Of a stretch of 64,000 bases of DNA, positions 55,175 through 64,000 are shown one piece after another. Numbering within the stretch: position 1 is the first letter of the stretch; each line of letters starts with the position of its first letter. The DNA lies in the NCBI RefSeq assembly GCF_025148785.1, contig NZ_CP102271.1:2163972-2227971 (forward strand). The letters run 5' to 3'. This stretch comes from Catenibacterium mitsuokai (lineage in GTDB: Bacteria; Bacillota_I; Bacilli_A; Erysipelotrichales; Coprobacillaceae). The notes beneath the pieces were generated by a model. That model saw only the letters and a program-made list of their open reading frames with translations. It had not been told where the DNA came from and did no database searches. The position numbers and the translations under genes were made by a program.

Positions 55175-56788
55175 TTACGCTATCTTAATTCCGCTATTTA
55201 ATACCTTGATCTCGTTAGCCTTAATCCATTCGATTAGGGCTTTTTCTTTGTTGTAACACTTATCAAATTCAGAAATACATTTGTTTTTATCTATATCTTT
55301 GGTTTTGTAATCGTAACAGTATAATAGGAATGATGAATACCAGTCTCTTTGTACCTCAGTACCATCTTGCAGCTTATACATTCGGTCAGATAGTTTCTTT
55401 TTGATATACTCATCAATAGTATGGTCGTACTGTGAGGCTCTATAATCATTAGATACTTCAATATATATACCACCTGATACCTTGAATTTCTGTTCTACAG
55501 CAGTTTGAAACCCAGAAGGACATCTATTCTTTATGGATCTGCCAAAACGCTTTTTCCTATTAAACTTGCCTTTGCTATTGACCGTAGTTTCTTTAGCTCG
55601 TCTCATAATTTTGCCTGCATTTTTAGGTTCAGTGACAAATATATCTCCAAGACTTCTTAAATGGTTGGCGTCTTCATTTATTGCAAGCTGTCTATTTATA
55701 GCATTAATACGACATAATTCAGAATGTTTTTCTTTTAATTTCTTATAACGATTAGAATAAATCCAGGTTTTGCGACCTTTTTTAACAGTACCGTCATCAT
55801 TATAATTCTGAGGATTAGTTGCACGTCTTGACCTGTCCATAGCACGGTGGAGCAGACGTTCCTTTCTCTCAGAAGTCTGAATACTGTTGCCACGCTCTGA
55901 AAGATTCTTCAAGCCCACCTCAGTATCAGATGTATAAGCAACAGTCTGTGTACCAATATCAGCACCGATGATTCCTTTGCCATATTTATGTCTTGGATTG
56001 CCATGCTTGTCATATTTTGGCTTCGCTTTACCCTCGATAGTAAGATGCAGGTATACTCTGTATTTACCTCTTATCATCCTGGGAACAAGCGTAGCATAGC
56101 ATGGTCTGTATGTATCTATGCAACAGCCATCTTTAATAAGAGTGTTGACAGCCCTGTCATCCAAGATCTCAGATTCGGAAAGATATGATAAAACAGCATC
56201 TACTTCATCCTGTTGAAATCTATCATTTATTTGTATTCCAAATACCATCCTGCCAAGTTTGAAATGAAGTTTATTATCTGTAACGGATATAGGTATACCA
56301 CAATTTATCTGCTTTGCACGAATACAAGGCAGTTCTCCATATTTTGAGAAATGAATGGCATTGCCATTACCATATAGGCATTTTTCAATACCACGCCATA
56401 TATCTTCGGCTTTAGTCAGAGCAAATACAGCGTCTACACCATATTTCTTGCCTATTGGAATCATGGATGTTCTGCAGTATTCCCATGTAATATTATAAGC
56501 TTTCTGCATTTCATTAAGTTGTTTTGCATAAGTTTTTCGTTTAGCCTTATCTTTAGAATTACCATAAAGAAAGAGTAATTTACGGTATCTCTTTGTACGC
56601 ATAAGCTGGTCATAATTCTTTCTCATAAGACCTACAAGTTCGTTACCTGCTTTTCTGATCCTATTCGAAAGCTTTACAACTTTTTGTATATCAGAAGAAG
56701 ACATATCAGTTTCAGCAGCTAAGATATGTCTATCAGAAAGCTTATGAAATTGTTTAAGATGTCTTTTATGTTCTTTATCAGTTATCAT
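55175..56788 (-). CDS. tnpB: TnpB-like RNA-guided nuclease without zinc finger (IS605), copy 2
   Basis: A 537-residue homologue of the copy-1 protein, same length and clearly similar but with many substitutions along its length. The RuvC triad is kept (GADIGTQ, FVTEPKN, QRDWYSS), and again no CxxC zinc finger is present. It remains open although its tnpA partner is ruined, which may indicate recent decay or selection for TnpB. The start codon follows a weak AAGGAG. Confidence 0.85.
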   Translation of the reverse strand: MITDKEHKRHLKQFHKLSDRHILAAETDMSSSDIQKVVKLSNRIRKAGNELVGLMRKNYDQLMRTKRYRKLLFLYGNSKDKAKRKTYAKQLNEMQKAYNITWEYCRTSMIPIGKKYGVDAVFALTKAEDIWRGIEKCLYGNGNAIHFSKYGELPCIRAKQINCGIPISVTDNKLHFKLGRMVFGIQINDRFQQDEVDAVLSYLSESEILDDRAVNTLIKDGCCIDTYRPCYATLVPRMIRGKYRVYLHLTIEGKAKPKYDKHGNPRHKYGKGIIGADIGTQTVAYTSDTEVGLKNLSERGNSIQTSERKERLLHRAMDRSRRATNPQNYNDDGTVKKGRKTWIYSNRYKKLKEKHSELCRINAINRQLAINEDANHLRSLGDIFVTEPKNAGKIMRRAKETTVNSKGKFNRKKRFGRSIKNRCPSGFQTAVEQKFKVSGGIYIEVSNDYRASQYDHTIDEYIKKKLSDRMYKLQDGTEVQRDWYSSFLLYCYDYKTKDIDKNKCISEFDKCYNKEKALIEWIKANEIKVLNSGIKIA

Positions 56789-57259
56789 TTTTTTGCTCCT
56801 TAATATTATCTTAATTACTGTAGATACAAAATATCCTCTAGACCATAAAATACCGCATCCTGCAAAATTGTATTAATTGTGGAAATGCCTTGAATAGTTC
56901 AATAGCACTTATATCTTTAAAAGTACTTACAACATCACAGGGAGCAGCAGTTTGTGGTACATCTACAAAGACATGTATATGATCAGGCATCACTTCAAGA
57001 GCCTTAATGTGGTAATAGATTTTTCTGTAACATCTGTTTCAATATTTCCTTTATATTACCTTTTAATACCAGAAATATGAATTTAGAATACCTGATGATG
57101 TGATACTTATCAGATATTTTCAATACGAAGCAAGTCAAGAAATATGATACTCTCACCTTCCTCAACAGAATAGATACGTGTAGGGTTTTCAAGTTCTTTT
57201 TTCCATCCAGTAGGAATGGAAATATTTATTTGTATGTTGTCACTTTTAGTTCATGCCAT
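56789..57259 (-). pseudogene. Decayed tnpA and small upstream gene of IS605 copy 2
   Basis: The stretch aligns with copy-1 tnpA and its leader gene but has stops and deletions. Recognisable pieces include the reverse complement of the segment encoding MPDHIHVFVDV and, near 57150-57230, INISIPTGWKKELEN and TRIYSVEEGE. The upstream gene has a TGA at codon 3. No intact transposase can be made. Apart from these pieces I see nothing in this region. Confidence 0.75.
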
Positions 57260-57390
57260 TACTTTTTTCACAACTTGAATGATATGCTGAATTATTAGGA
57301 TTGCACTGTTCTGCATGGTTATTATTGTTCGCTATATGTGCAGCATTATTAGGATTTTTCTGATTACAGTGATGGTTGTTTTGTTGTATA
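57246..57390 (-). pseudogene. Remnant of an Asn-rich NPNN-repeat small protein
   Basis: One minus-strand frame reads KNPNNAAHIANNNNHAEQ then CNPNNSAYHSS and ends SNGMN-stop. Repeats of the NPNN-A/S-A-Y/H type occur in small hypothetical proteins of Clostridia-like bacteria. The 5' end is lost at 57390, next to the truncated DUF1016 gene. Confidence 0.4.
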
Positions 57391-57400
57391 TGTGTTTATA

Positions 57401-58000
57401 TCATAGTTGCATTTCTAATTCGTGTTCAGAGTATTCAGGTGACAATTCCGCAAAATCAAATGTATATTCATCTTTTACCGCAAGCTTAGCCTGTACACTT
57501 TGCTCTACCGGAAGCGTTAAATCAAAATTCGTCTGATTCAACAAATATTTCTCATAGGTCTGTGCTTCGATAAAATTAGTTAAGATGCGTTTTGTCCATC
57601 CATATCTTTTCACCATCTGAATGTAAAATTCCCTTTGCAAATCATCCTTACACTTTTCCATAATAATGATGTTATTGCTCCAGCTAATTTCTCGCACCAA
57701 TGGTGCGAGTTTTTCAGAATCACGGTAAGTTAAATAAAAATTACGCATTCGCCACAGATTGGCTGCTGAATATCCCTTTGCTCTGGGAAACTCTTTTTGC
57801 AATTCTGTTGAGAGTACTTGAACAATTGATTTTCCCCAATCATTTTCTTCCTGCTGTCTATAAATTTCTTCTCCAATTTCCCAATACAAATTTACAGTTT
57901 CTGAATTGATTGATTTCAGAACCTGATACTGCTTTTTATGGATTAAATCTTTTAAATCATCCACAAGTGGTTCATATCCCACAATTTCATTCTTTCCCAT
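57401..58000 (-). CDS. DUF1016 (YhcG-like) protein, C-terminal nuclease domain lost
   Basis: A 199-residue remnant matching the N-terminal DUF1016 domain: NLYWEIGEEIYRQQ, FPRAKGYSAANLWRMR, LAPLVREISWSNNIIIM. Full members (about 340 residues) continue into a PDDEXK nuclease domain; here the frame ends at SEHELEMQL, exactly where that domain should begin. These proteins are linked to DNA repair and to defence loci. The ATG at 58000 follows GGAG. A palindrome upstream of the gene is repeated inside it. Confidence 0.75.
   Translation of the reverse strand: MGKNEIVGYEPLVDDLKDLIHKKQYQVLKSINSETVNLYWEIGEEIYRQQEENDWGKSIVQVLSTELQKEFPRAKGYSAANLWRMRNFYLTYRDSEKLAPLVREISWSNNIIIMEKCKDDLQREFYIQMVKRYGWTKRILTNFIEAQTYEKYLLNQTNFDLTLPVEQSVQAKLAVKDEYTFDFAELSPEYSEHELEMQL
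57691..57709. repeat. Palindrome inside the DUF1016 gene (copy of upstream site)
   Basis: CTCGCACCAATGGTGCGAG is a perfect nine-base-arm palindrome with one central base. It encodes the conserved LAPLVRE segment and matches 17 of 19 bases of the site at 58015-58033. Confidence 0.7.
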
Positions 58001-58014
58001 GCACTTCTCCATTT

Positions 58015-58033
58015 CTCGCACCACTAGTGCGAG
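58015..58033. promoter_or_regulatory. Palindrome just upstream of the DUF1016 gene
   Basis: CTCGCACCACTAGTGCGAG, an imperfect palindrome between the M24 gene stop and the DUF1016 start codon. Flanking bases (ATTT before, TTTT after) are also shared with the internal copy at 57691-57709. Confidence 0.6.
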
Positions 58034-58035
58034 TT

Positions 58036-58722
58036 TTATAATTCAACCAGTTTCCCATTCTGAAAATAATAAATATTTTCTTTCTTATATCCATAGCTTG
58101 AATCAGGAATGCTTATATGCGGTTCAAAAGTAAAATATTCTACATCACTTATCTTTTGAGTATTACCCTTTTCTATATATACACGTTCATTCTTATCTTT
58201 CACAATTGAATGCCCTAAGTTTCCCAAAAAATCGAGATTAACGAAACCTTCCTTCAAAATAATCTCATTAATATGATAATAGAGTTCTTCAAATGTTGTT
58301 TCTTTGCTCACAAACTCCACTAATTCATGATGCAGTCTGTCTTCCATTGCCAAGCCGTTTTTCCACTCTTCATTGGAAACTTTACATCTATCTACTACCA
58401 CACCATTTTCAAGTATTATTGTTCTGGCATAGTCTCCCCAGATATTTCCACACTGAGGGCTTAAATCAATTGTCACAATATCGTTTTCTGTAATAATCCT
58501 ATTACTTGTAACATAATGTTTTCCAGATACCGATACCGTAGTTTCATCTCCTGCAAATACAAAGGCTCCAATATCCCAATACCAGAAAGAATCTGCCCCT
58601 AATTCTAACATTTTCTGCTCACATAATTTTCTTAAATGTAACAAATTCATTCCAGGCTTTATTATGGTCTTTGCATATTCAATAGTTGTCTTTGCAATTC
58701 ATTGTACTTCTCTATACTCCAT
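58036..58722 (-). pseudogene. M24-family metallopeptidase (Xaa-Pro aminopeptidase-like) with early stop
   Basis: The frame from 58650 encodes an M24 domain with all metal ligands: VTIDLSPQCGNIWGDYAR (two Asp), LGHSI (His), FTFEPHI (Glu) and KKENIYY (Glu). The natural start appears to be ATG 58722 after GGAGG, but codon 8 is TGA (58699-58701), giving MEYREVQ-stop-IAKTTIEYAKTI. A CGA to TGA change would explain it. Re-initiation at ATG 58650 would lose the first helix. Cytosolic peptidase in origin; probably inactive or reduced. Confidence 0.7.
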
Positions 58723-58779
58723 AATAACCTCCACCTCAATCCGTATGTAATATCCTAATTTCTTTCCCATATTCTACAG

Positions 58780-59115
58780 TCAGAATCTATTATCAGACTG
58801 AAGATTTTTATCTAAAGCACATAGTAAACTTGATATACTTTCTACTCCATTAGGAATCTGTTTACCAAATCTGTTTAGCCACAAAGCATTAATGCCAACT
58901 GACGAAGCACCCTTAACGTCACTACACAAAGAATCTCCAATATGGATTACTTCATCAGCCTTCAGTCCCGTAGTTCTCAATGCAAACTCAAACAGTTCTT
59001 TCCTTGGCTTATACGCTCTAGCATCCTCTGATGTAAATACATCTGTCGGAGTCAATCCATGAAACTCTATTGCTTTCAAAATATCCGCAGTGTCTATATT
59101 TGAAACAATGTGAAC
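58780..59115 (-). pseudogene. HAD-family hydrolase, 5' part removed by a TnpB element
   Basis: The remaining frame encodes HIVSNIDTADILKAIEFHG, TSEDARAYKPRKELFEFAL and VIHIGDSLCSDVKGA, i.e. HAD motifs II-IV of a YjjG/2-haloacid-type phosphatase. Motif I (DxDxT) is missing because the frame runs into the right end of an IS605-type remnant at about 59115. An internal ATG at 59079 would give only 99 residues. Confidence 0.75.
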
Positions 59116-59197
59116 TACCCATCACCTAAAGGTAATGGGCTTCAGAGAGCCTAACGGCTCTTTTTAAGAAGTTTGATATTTAAGTTTCCAGCTATTG
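59116..59197 (-). ncRNA. Right end/omega RNA remnant of a third TnpB element
   Basis: Between the TnpB remnant stop and the HAD fragment lie two hairpins on the minus strand: AGAGCC-GTTA-GGCTCT and CCCATTACCT-TT-AGGTGATGGG, the usual layout of an IS605-family right end and omega RNA 3' part. Unrelated in sequence to the ends of copies 1 and 2. Confidence 0.55.
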
Positions 59198-59551
59198 CTA
59201 GGCAATCCTTATTCTTACAGACGTGTCCACCTCGCCTCTACTGTATAGCCCCACAAGGGACACAACATTACTTTTACGAAAAATATTTAATGCACCATTT
59301 ACATCAGCATTAAGACATTTACCATTTAAACATTGATCCACTTCAAATAAAAATTTCTGTAATTGATCAAATACTTTTTCTTCCTTGTGTTTGCCATAAT
59401 ACTTACTTAAGCCATTAAAACAACATACATTACATTTCCACAAATACTTAAAATTAATTTCCGGATGATTCTTTGGATTAGCCAATCGGTTTGTCAAAAC
59501 AACCTTTTCATCTTTAATTTTGCTAATATCAGTTAACTTTTTTTTACTCAT
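59198..59551 (-). pseudogene. C-terminal remnant of a zinc-finger TnpB
   Basis: The 117-residue frame keeps only the TnpB C-terminus: a cysteine pair in WKCNVCCFN, another cysteine before LNADVNGALNI (the RuvC III aspartate) and the ending DTSVRIRIA, typical of IS1341-group TnpB. The RuvC I and II parts are absent. It is a different family from the two 537-residue copies and starts at the stop of the Panacea gene. Confidence 0.75.
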
Positions 59552-60046
59552 TTAGTTCACTTCAATAGACTTATAATATTCCTTCATAGTAGTAGAAGAA
59601 ATGACGCTATGGCAACTTTCAAATTTTCCTAAGCCTACTCTTTGTTCTAACCATGGACGCTCTGTGTGTGTTAAAGCTTCTAATTGATCAGCTCCATACT
59701 CTCCATAAGTATCCCAAACTGCTTCTAATACTTCAACCTGCTCTGGAGTAAATAGATTTTCCATTCGAGCCATAACTTCTTCACGATTAGTAATTTTTAA
59801 TTCATGCCATCCATAGCCTTTAAAAGTTTGGTATAGAGTAGGATTTACTGGACCATGTACCCATGCTTCAAATTCGGAATGATCAGCTATATCCTGATCT
59901 AAAAGAGTTAGACTCCATGCCTCAGCATAATAACAAAGCTTCTGAATCTTCTTGTTTGACATATTTCCTTTTAACAAAAACCAATCTGCTACATCAGTAA
60001 TATCTGCTTTTATTGGTTTATCCACAATTGCTATCTTTGCTGTCAT
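59552..60046 (-). CDS. Panacea-domain (DUF4065/SocA-like) protein
   Basis: A 164-residue protein with the Panacea domain: ADWFLLKGNMSNKKIQKLCYYAEAWSLTLL, FEAWVHGPVNPTLYQTFKGYG and LTHTERPWLEQR. Such proteins are antitoxins or adaptor-like factors paired with diverse toxins and also occur in phages. The ATG at 60046 follows GGAGGG. A partner would be expected next to it; the 130 bases upstream contain only a short frame (about 47 codons) overlapping its start. Confidence 0.85.
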   Translation of the reverse strand: MTAKIAIVDKPIKADITDVADWFLLKGNMSNKKIQKLCYYAEAWSLTLLDQDIADHSEFEAWVHGPVNPTLYQTFKGYGWHELKITNREEVMARMENLFTPEQVEVLEAVWDTYGEYGADQLEALTHTERPWLEQRVGLGKFESCHSVISSTTMKEYYKSIEVN

Positions 60047-60302
60047 GCTGTATCCCTCCATTTGAAAATTTAAATGATCCATAATTTTCAAACTCATTAT
60101 AGCTTTGTACAGCAAACGATTCAACCAACTTGATATCATGTTTTTTAAATTTTTCACACATTTCATAATTACATACACCTCACTTTGAGCTCTACTTATT
60201 TATACTGCACAAAGTGATTGTTTTCTTATTCTTTATAAATTATTTGCTAAAAGAAACACTTCTCTCATTCTTGACTATCCGATCAATCCTTTTATAATGC
60301 AT

Positions 60303-60330
60303 AAAAAAACTGGTACACGAGGTACCAGTT
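60303..60330 (-). terminator. Terminator of the V-ATPase operon
   Basis: Nine-base-pair stem AACTGGTAC / GTACCAGTT with a CTCGT loop and seven T, beginning at the ntpD stop codon. Confidence 0.92.
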
Positions 60331-60965
60331 TATGCCTTTCTTTTTGCAGCTTCTTGTCTATTCTTTTGTGCTTTAATAACTTTCTGTCTTGAGAATTCTT
60401 CTCTGTCCTTTTCATCCAAGGCTTCTGTAATCATCTTTACAGTCGCTTCAAAACGAGGGATAGAGATGTTCTGTAATGCGTTAGCACGCTTTTGTGTCTT
60501 ACGAATATTATTCGCTAGACGATATACAGAGTTTTCTACTTCTGCAAGCTTTACTGTCATTTCTTTTACATGATAGAAACAGATATAAGCATAGTCTACC
60601 TTAGAGTTCGCACGTTCAAAACCATAACCAACTCTTAATGGTGTTTTCTCATATTCAATCTTAGGTAATTCTACACCCATAACTGAACGATACTTAACAC
60701 TAATACCTTCATCAATAGGTACACCCTCTACTACATCAGAAATAATACCTAAAGATTCATTTGCTTCACGTAATGCTGCATAAGCACGATCATAAGAATC
60801 AGTGATGTCATCACGGATTTCTTTTACATCATCAAGTAATGACATCATTTCTTTAATTAAGACATTTCTTTTCTTATCGAGCAGGTCATAACCAAGTCTA
60901 GCAAGTTCAAGAGACTTCTTGGTTGCCATCAAATTCCCTTTAGTAGGGACAACCTGATTAGCCAT
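60330..60965 (-). CDS. ntpD: V-type ATP synthase subunit D
   Basis: A 211-residue central-stalk subunit. [32 protein letters not shown] is the family start; long helical coiled-coil arms follow and the C-terminus is basic (RQEAAKRKA). It transmits rotation between the A3B3 head and the membrane ring. It overlaps ntpB by eight bases and is the last gene of the operon. Confidence 0.94.
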   Translation of the reverse strand: MANQVVPTKGNLMATKKSLELARLGYDLLDKKRNVLIKEMMSLLDDVKEIRDDITDSYDRAYAALREANESLGIISDVVEGVPIDEGISVKYRSVMGVELPKIEYEKTPLRVGYGFERANSKVDYAYICFYHVKEMTVKLAEVENSVYRLANNIRKTQKRANALQNISIPRFEATVKMITEALDEKDREEFSRQKVIKAQKNRQEAAKRKA

Positions 60966-62406
60966 TAGTTACAGCGTCTTTCAATTCTTTGATGACTACA
61001 TCTTCGTGTAAATTAAATTCTTTGACTGCTTTTTCATGATCATAGAATTTATCCACAACAGCATTATCAATACGGTCCAATGTATTCTTTGGAAGAACTG
61101 ATAATAGTAACCATCCAAGGTCTAGGGTTTCTTCGATAGATCTGTTTGTATCGAATCCCTGATTAAGGAAGTGCTGCTCGAAAAGACGACCAAATTCCAT
61201 ATATTTCTTATCAGTATCTGATAATTCATCTTCACCGATAACTGATGTTAATGACTTAACATCTTGTACATGGGCATAACATGCAAATAACTGGTTGGCA
61301 ACATCCTGGTGGTCAGCTCTTGTAAAGCCTTCACCGATACCATCCTTCATAAGTCTTGAAAGTGATGGAAGAACACCAACTGGTGGATAAATACCAGTCG
61401 CATTTAATTCAGGATCAAGAGTGATCTGTCCTTCTGTGATGTAACCAGTTAAGTCAGGAACTGGATGTGTGATATCGTTGTTAGGCATTGTAAGGATTGG
61501 AATCTGTGTAACAGAACCTTTAGCACCCTTTGCAATACCAGCTCTTTCATATAATGAAGCAAGGTCAGAATAAAGATAACCTGGATAACCTTTACGACCT
61601 GGGATTTCACCTTTACTTGAAGAGAATTCACGTAATGCTTCACAATAAGAAGTAACATCGGTATAGATTACAAGAACATGCATATCATGTTCAAATGCAA
61701 GATATTCAGCAGCAGTTAATGCACAACGAGGTGTTAAGATACGTTCAATGATTGGGTCATTAGATAAGTTCATGAACATAACAACTCTCTGCATAACCCC
61801 TGCTTCTTCAAATGATCTTCTGAAGTAGTTAGCGACGTCATTTGTAACACCCATTGCAGCAAAGACAACAGCAAAGCCTTGTCCTGCTTCATCGGCAATC
61901 TTAGCCTGTTTTACAATCTGTACAGCTAACTGGTTATGAGGTAAACCAGAACCTGAGAAGATTGGTAGCTTCTGACCTCTGATTAGAGTCATTAGACAGT
62001 CAATAGAAGAAATACCTGTGTTGATATAGTTTCTTGGATATACACGAGAAACTGGGTTAAGAGGCTGACCGTTGATATCAGCACTCTTTTCAGCATAAAT
62101 ATCTCCTAGACCATCAATTGGTCTACCTGCACCAGAGAAGACACGACCAAGCATTTCCATTGATAATGGTAATTCCATTGGATGACCTAATAGTCTTGTC
62201 TTAGTATTCGCAAGTGATAAAGCGTTTGTTCCTTCAAATACCTGAACAACAACTCTTTCACCTTCAATTTCTACAATACGACCAGAACGTGTTGAACCAT
62301 CTTTTAACTGTAGTTCAACCATTTCATCATAAGATGCATCTTTAACGTGATCTAATACGACGAGTGGTCCATTAATTTCACTTAAACCTACATATTGAAG
62401 TGCCAT
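60958..62406 (-). CDS. ntpB: V-type ATP synthase subunit B
   Basis: A 482-residue non-catalytic subunit of the A3B3 head. The start [16 protein letters not shown], the [19 protein letters not shown]-type motif (here [14 protein letters not shown]) and [12 protein letters not shown] in place of a Walker A loop mark subunit [21 protein letters not shown] is the conserved nucleotide-pocket segment. AAGGAGG precedes the ATG, 11 bases after ntpA. Confidence 0.96.
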   Translation of the reverse strand: MALQYVGLSEINGPLVVLDHVKDASYDEMVELQLKDGSTRSGRIVEIEGERVVVQVFEGTNALSLANTKTRLLGHPMELPLSMEMLGRVFSGAGRPIDGLGDIYAEKSADINGQPLNPVSRVYPRNYINTGISSIDCLMTLIRGQKLPIFSGSGLPHNQLAVQIVKQAKIADEAGQGFAVVFAAMGVTNDVANYFRRSFEEAGVMQRVVMFMNLSNDPIIERILTPRCALTAAEYLAFEHDMHVLVIYTDVTSYCEALREFSSSKGEIPGRKGYPGYLYSDLASLYERAGIAKGAKGSVTQIPILTMPNNDITHPVPDLTGYITEGQITLDPELNATGIYPPVGVLPSLSRLMKDGIGEGFTRADHQDVANQLFACYAHVQDVKSLTSVIGEDELSDTDKKYMEFGRLFEQHFLNQGFDTNRSIEETLDLGWLLLSVLPKNTLDRIDNAVVDKFYDHEKAVKEFNLHEDVVIKELKDAVTNG

Positions 62407-62417
62407 GTTACCCCTCC

Positions 62418-64000
62418 TTAGTCAATAGATGCACAAATTGCATCAATCTTCTTATAATAGTAATCAAATTTACTTAAATCATTATTAGGTACATCATATT
62501 TCATCTTAACAACTTCATCGAAGATACCTGTTTCAATGATTGTACGAATAGGTTTACCCTGAGCAACAACCTGCTGACAACGGTTATTTAAGTAAAGGAT
62601 TACTTCCATCATCTTAAGCTGTTTTTCAAGTGGTACATAAGTATCATCTTTATGGAAAGCGTTCTGCTGTAAGTAACCTACACGAACTACTCTGGCTACT
62701 TCAATAACAAGCTTCTGATCATCTGGTAAAACGTCAGAACCCATTAACTGGACGATTTCCATTAATTTAGTTTCTTCTGCAAGAATAGAAGCCAATTCCT
62801 GTCTATCTCTCATGAATTTAGGATCAACATTCTTTGAATACCATCTTTCAAGATCTGGAATATATTCTGAATAAGATAAATTCCAGTTGATAGCGAAATA
62901 GTGTCTTGCATAAGCTAATGCTTTATCAAGTGCCCAGAATGTACGTACGAAACGTTTAGTATTCTGAGTAACTGGTTCTGAGAAGTCAGAACCCTGTGGA
63001 GATACGGCACCGATGATTGTAACTGAACCATTTGTGTCATTTAAGTTCTCCATATAACCAGCTCTTTCATAGAACTGAGATAATCTAGAAGGTAAGTAAG
63101 CTGGGAAACCTTCTTCTGCTGGCATTTCTTCAAGACGACCAGAGATTTCTCTTAAGGCTTCAGCCCAACGAGATGTTGAGTCAGCCATGATAGCAACATG
63201 GTAACCCATGTCACGATAATATTCAGCAAGTGTTACACCTGTATAAATAGATGCTTCACGGGCAGCAACTGGCATGTTAGATGTATTCGCAATGAGGACA
63301 GTTCTGTCTACTAATGGCTTACCACTCTTAGGGTCAACGAGTTCACGGAATTCTTCAAGAACCTGAGTCATTTCGTTACCACGTTCACCACAACCTACAT
63401 AGACGATAATGTCGGCATCACACCATTTAGCAAGCTGATGCTGAGTCATTGTCTTACCAGTACCGAATCCTCCTGGGATTGCAGCTGTTCCACCTTTTGC
63501 GATAGGGAACAATGTATCGATAACACGCTGACCAGTAACTAGTGGCATACTGATAGGTAAACGTTTGTGGACTGGACGAGGTGTCTTGATTGGCCATCTT
63601 TGAGTTAATGTGCATTCATGAGCGACACCTTCATCATCAGTGAAGACCATAACTACATCATTGATTGTATACTGACCATTTTCTTTTACTTCAGTAACTG
63701 TACCTGACATACCTGGCATAACCATACATCTATGTTCGATCATGTCTGTTTCAGGAATCTTGGCATATACAGTACCACCTTCAACATGGTCACCTACTTT
63801 AACAGTAAGAGTAACATCCCATAATTTCTTTGTATCTAGTGGTTCTACAGCACTACCTGTAGGAATGAAAGCACCACTTTCTTTTGCGATTTCTTCTAGT
63901 GGTCTTTCGATACCATCATAAATATTTCTTAAGATACCAGGACCAAGTGTTACAGAAATAGGCTGACCTGTTGGGAATACTGGTTCACCTGGTTTAAGAC
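62418..64000 (-). CDS. ntpA: V-type ATP synthase catalytic subunit A, partial
   Basis: The gene runs off the right edge; about 70 N-terminal residues are missing. The visible part begins in the beta-barrel/bulge region ([13 protein letters not shown]) and carries Walker [20 protein letters not shown] and the catalytic [20 protein letters not shown] block. Subunit A hydrolyses or makes ATP coupled to proton or sodium movement. An in-frame ATG at 63743 is internal, not the start. It forms an operon with ntpB and ntpD; the remaining subunits must lie upstream beyond the window. Confidence 0.96.
   Translation of the reverse strand, partial: LKPGEPVFPTGQPISVTLGPGILRNIYDGIERPLEEIAKESGAFIPTGSAVEPLDTKKLWDVTLTVKVGDHVEGGTVYAKIPETDMIEHRCMVMPGMSGTVTEVKENGQYTINDVVMVFTDDEGVAHECTLTQRWPIKTPRPVHKRLPISMPLVTGQRVIDTLFPIAKGGTAAIPGGFGTGKTMTQHQLAKWCDADIIVYVGCGERGNEMTQVLEEFRELVDPKSGKPLVDRTVLIANTSNMPVAAREASIYTGVTLAEYYRDMGYHVAIMADSTSRWAEALREISGRLEEMPAEEGFPAYLPSRLSQFYERAGYMENLNDTNGSVTIIGAVSPQGSDFSEPVTQNTKRFVRTFWALDKALAYARHYFAINWNLSYSEYIPDLERWYSKNVDPKFMRDRQELASILAEETKLMEIVQLMGSDVLPDDQKLVIEVARVVRVGYLQQNAFHKDDTYVPLEKQLKMMEVILYLNNRCQQVVAQGKPIRTIIETGIFDEVVKMKYDVPNNDLSKFDYYYKKIDAICASID

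Larger units (their letters stand above)
54978..57259 (-). mobile_element. IS200/IS605-family element, copy 2 (tnpB intact, left end lost)
   Basis: The same family as copy 1. The right end and hairpin (CCCACGGGC, AA, GCCCGTGGGG) are intact and tnpB is full length. tnpA and the small upstream gene survive only as fragments, and no left-end hairpin is found, so the element can no longer move by itself. Confidence 0.82.

Noticed and set aside
58699-58701. TGA recoding as Trp or selenocysteine in the M24 gene
   Set aside because: TGA is used as a normal stop elsewhere in the window (for example at 17986-17988) and no SECIS-like hairpin is apparent. A nonsense mutation is simpler.
60271-60298. 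Plus-strand promoter-like TTGACT-N16-TATAAT
   Set aside because: It points directly into the V-ATPase terminator and antisense to ntpD, and no plus-strand gene follows. It may be chance or a short antisense start.

Overview
The window is low-GC Bacillota DNA. The RpoD/DnaG/GlyRS block, the acetyl branch of lysine synthesis, a V-type ATPase, anaerobic ribonucleotide reductase and a sigma-54 mannose-type PTS suggest a gut anaerobe of the Erysipelotrichia/Coprobacillaceae type. The taxonomic placement is inference from gene content only. Nearly all genes lie on the minus strand; the exceptions are rpoN, one L,D-transpeptidase and a pair of unknown genes.

Layout: 0-11.9 kb is housekeeping. One transcript runs glyQS-dnaG-rpoD-trmK; Nif3 and Nudix genes follow behind a terminator and a new promoter. 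A second runs C39-ABC exporter-ybeY-cdd-era-recO-alpha/beta hydrolase. 11.9-15.7 kb is lysine/DAP synthesis (dapF-dapH-dapL-aminotransferase), cut off upstream by an IS200/IS605 element (15.8-18.3 kb) carrying a small predicted DNA-binding gene, tnpA, a TnpB without a zinc finger and a probable omega RNA. 18.3-22.6 kb holds two cell-wall enzymes, tRNA-His, an orphan oligopeptide-binding lipoprotein and nrdG. 22.7-27.8 kb is a nickel-pincer cofactor operon (larB, larC with a probable +1 frameshift, larE) with an ECF nickel transporter; larA is not in the window.

The most unusual locus is 29.1-39.6 kb. An eight-gene operon encodes a mannose-family PTS, two SIS-domain sugar-phosphate deglycase-like proteins, a HAD phosphatase and a small membrane protein. 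Its 5' region is an array of 67/68-bp tandem repeats, each carrying a -24/-12 sigma-54 promoter motif (seven motifs, four fully matching). Next come a LevR-type sigma-54 activator and a divergent rpoN gene with its own consensus -24/-12 motif. Together these look like a self-contained sigma-54 regulon, probably for Amadori-product (fructoselysine/glucoselysine) catabolism.

39.6-50.1 kb carries nrdD, a GH1-HD-aroD-hydrolase operon, a sortase-type surface protein with paired operators, a membrane L,D-transpeptidase and two unknown genes. 50.1-52 kb is an IS1182-type element with a broken transposase. It is followed by an NlpC/P60 wall hydrolase with Ig-like repeats and an MFS transporter. 54.9-60.1 kb is an accessory graveyard: a second IS605 copy (tnpB intact, tnpA decayed), a truncated DUF1016 nuclease gene with an unusual duplicated palindrome, an M24 peptidase with an early stop, a HAD gene cut by a third TnpB remnant, and a Panacea (DUF4065) gene. 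The window ends in a V-ATPase operon (A, B, D subunits).
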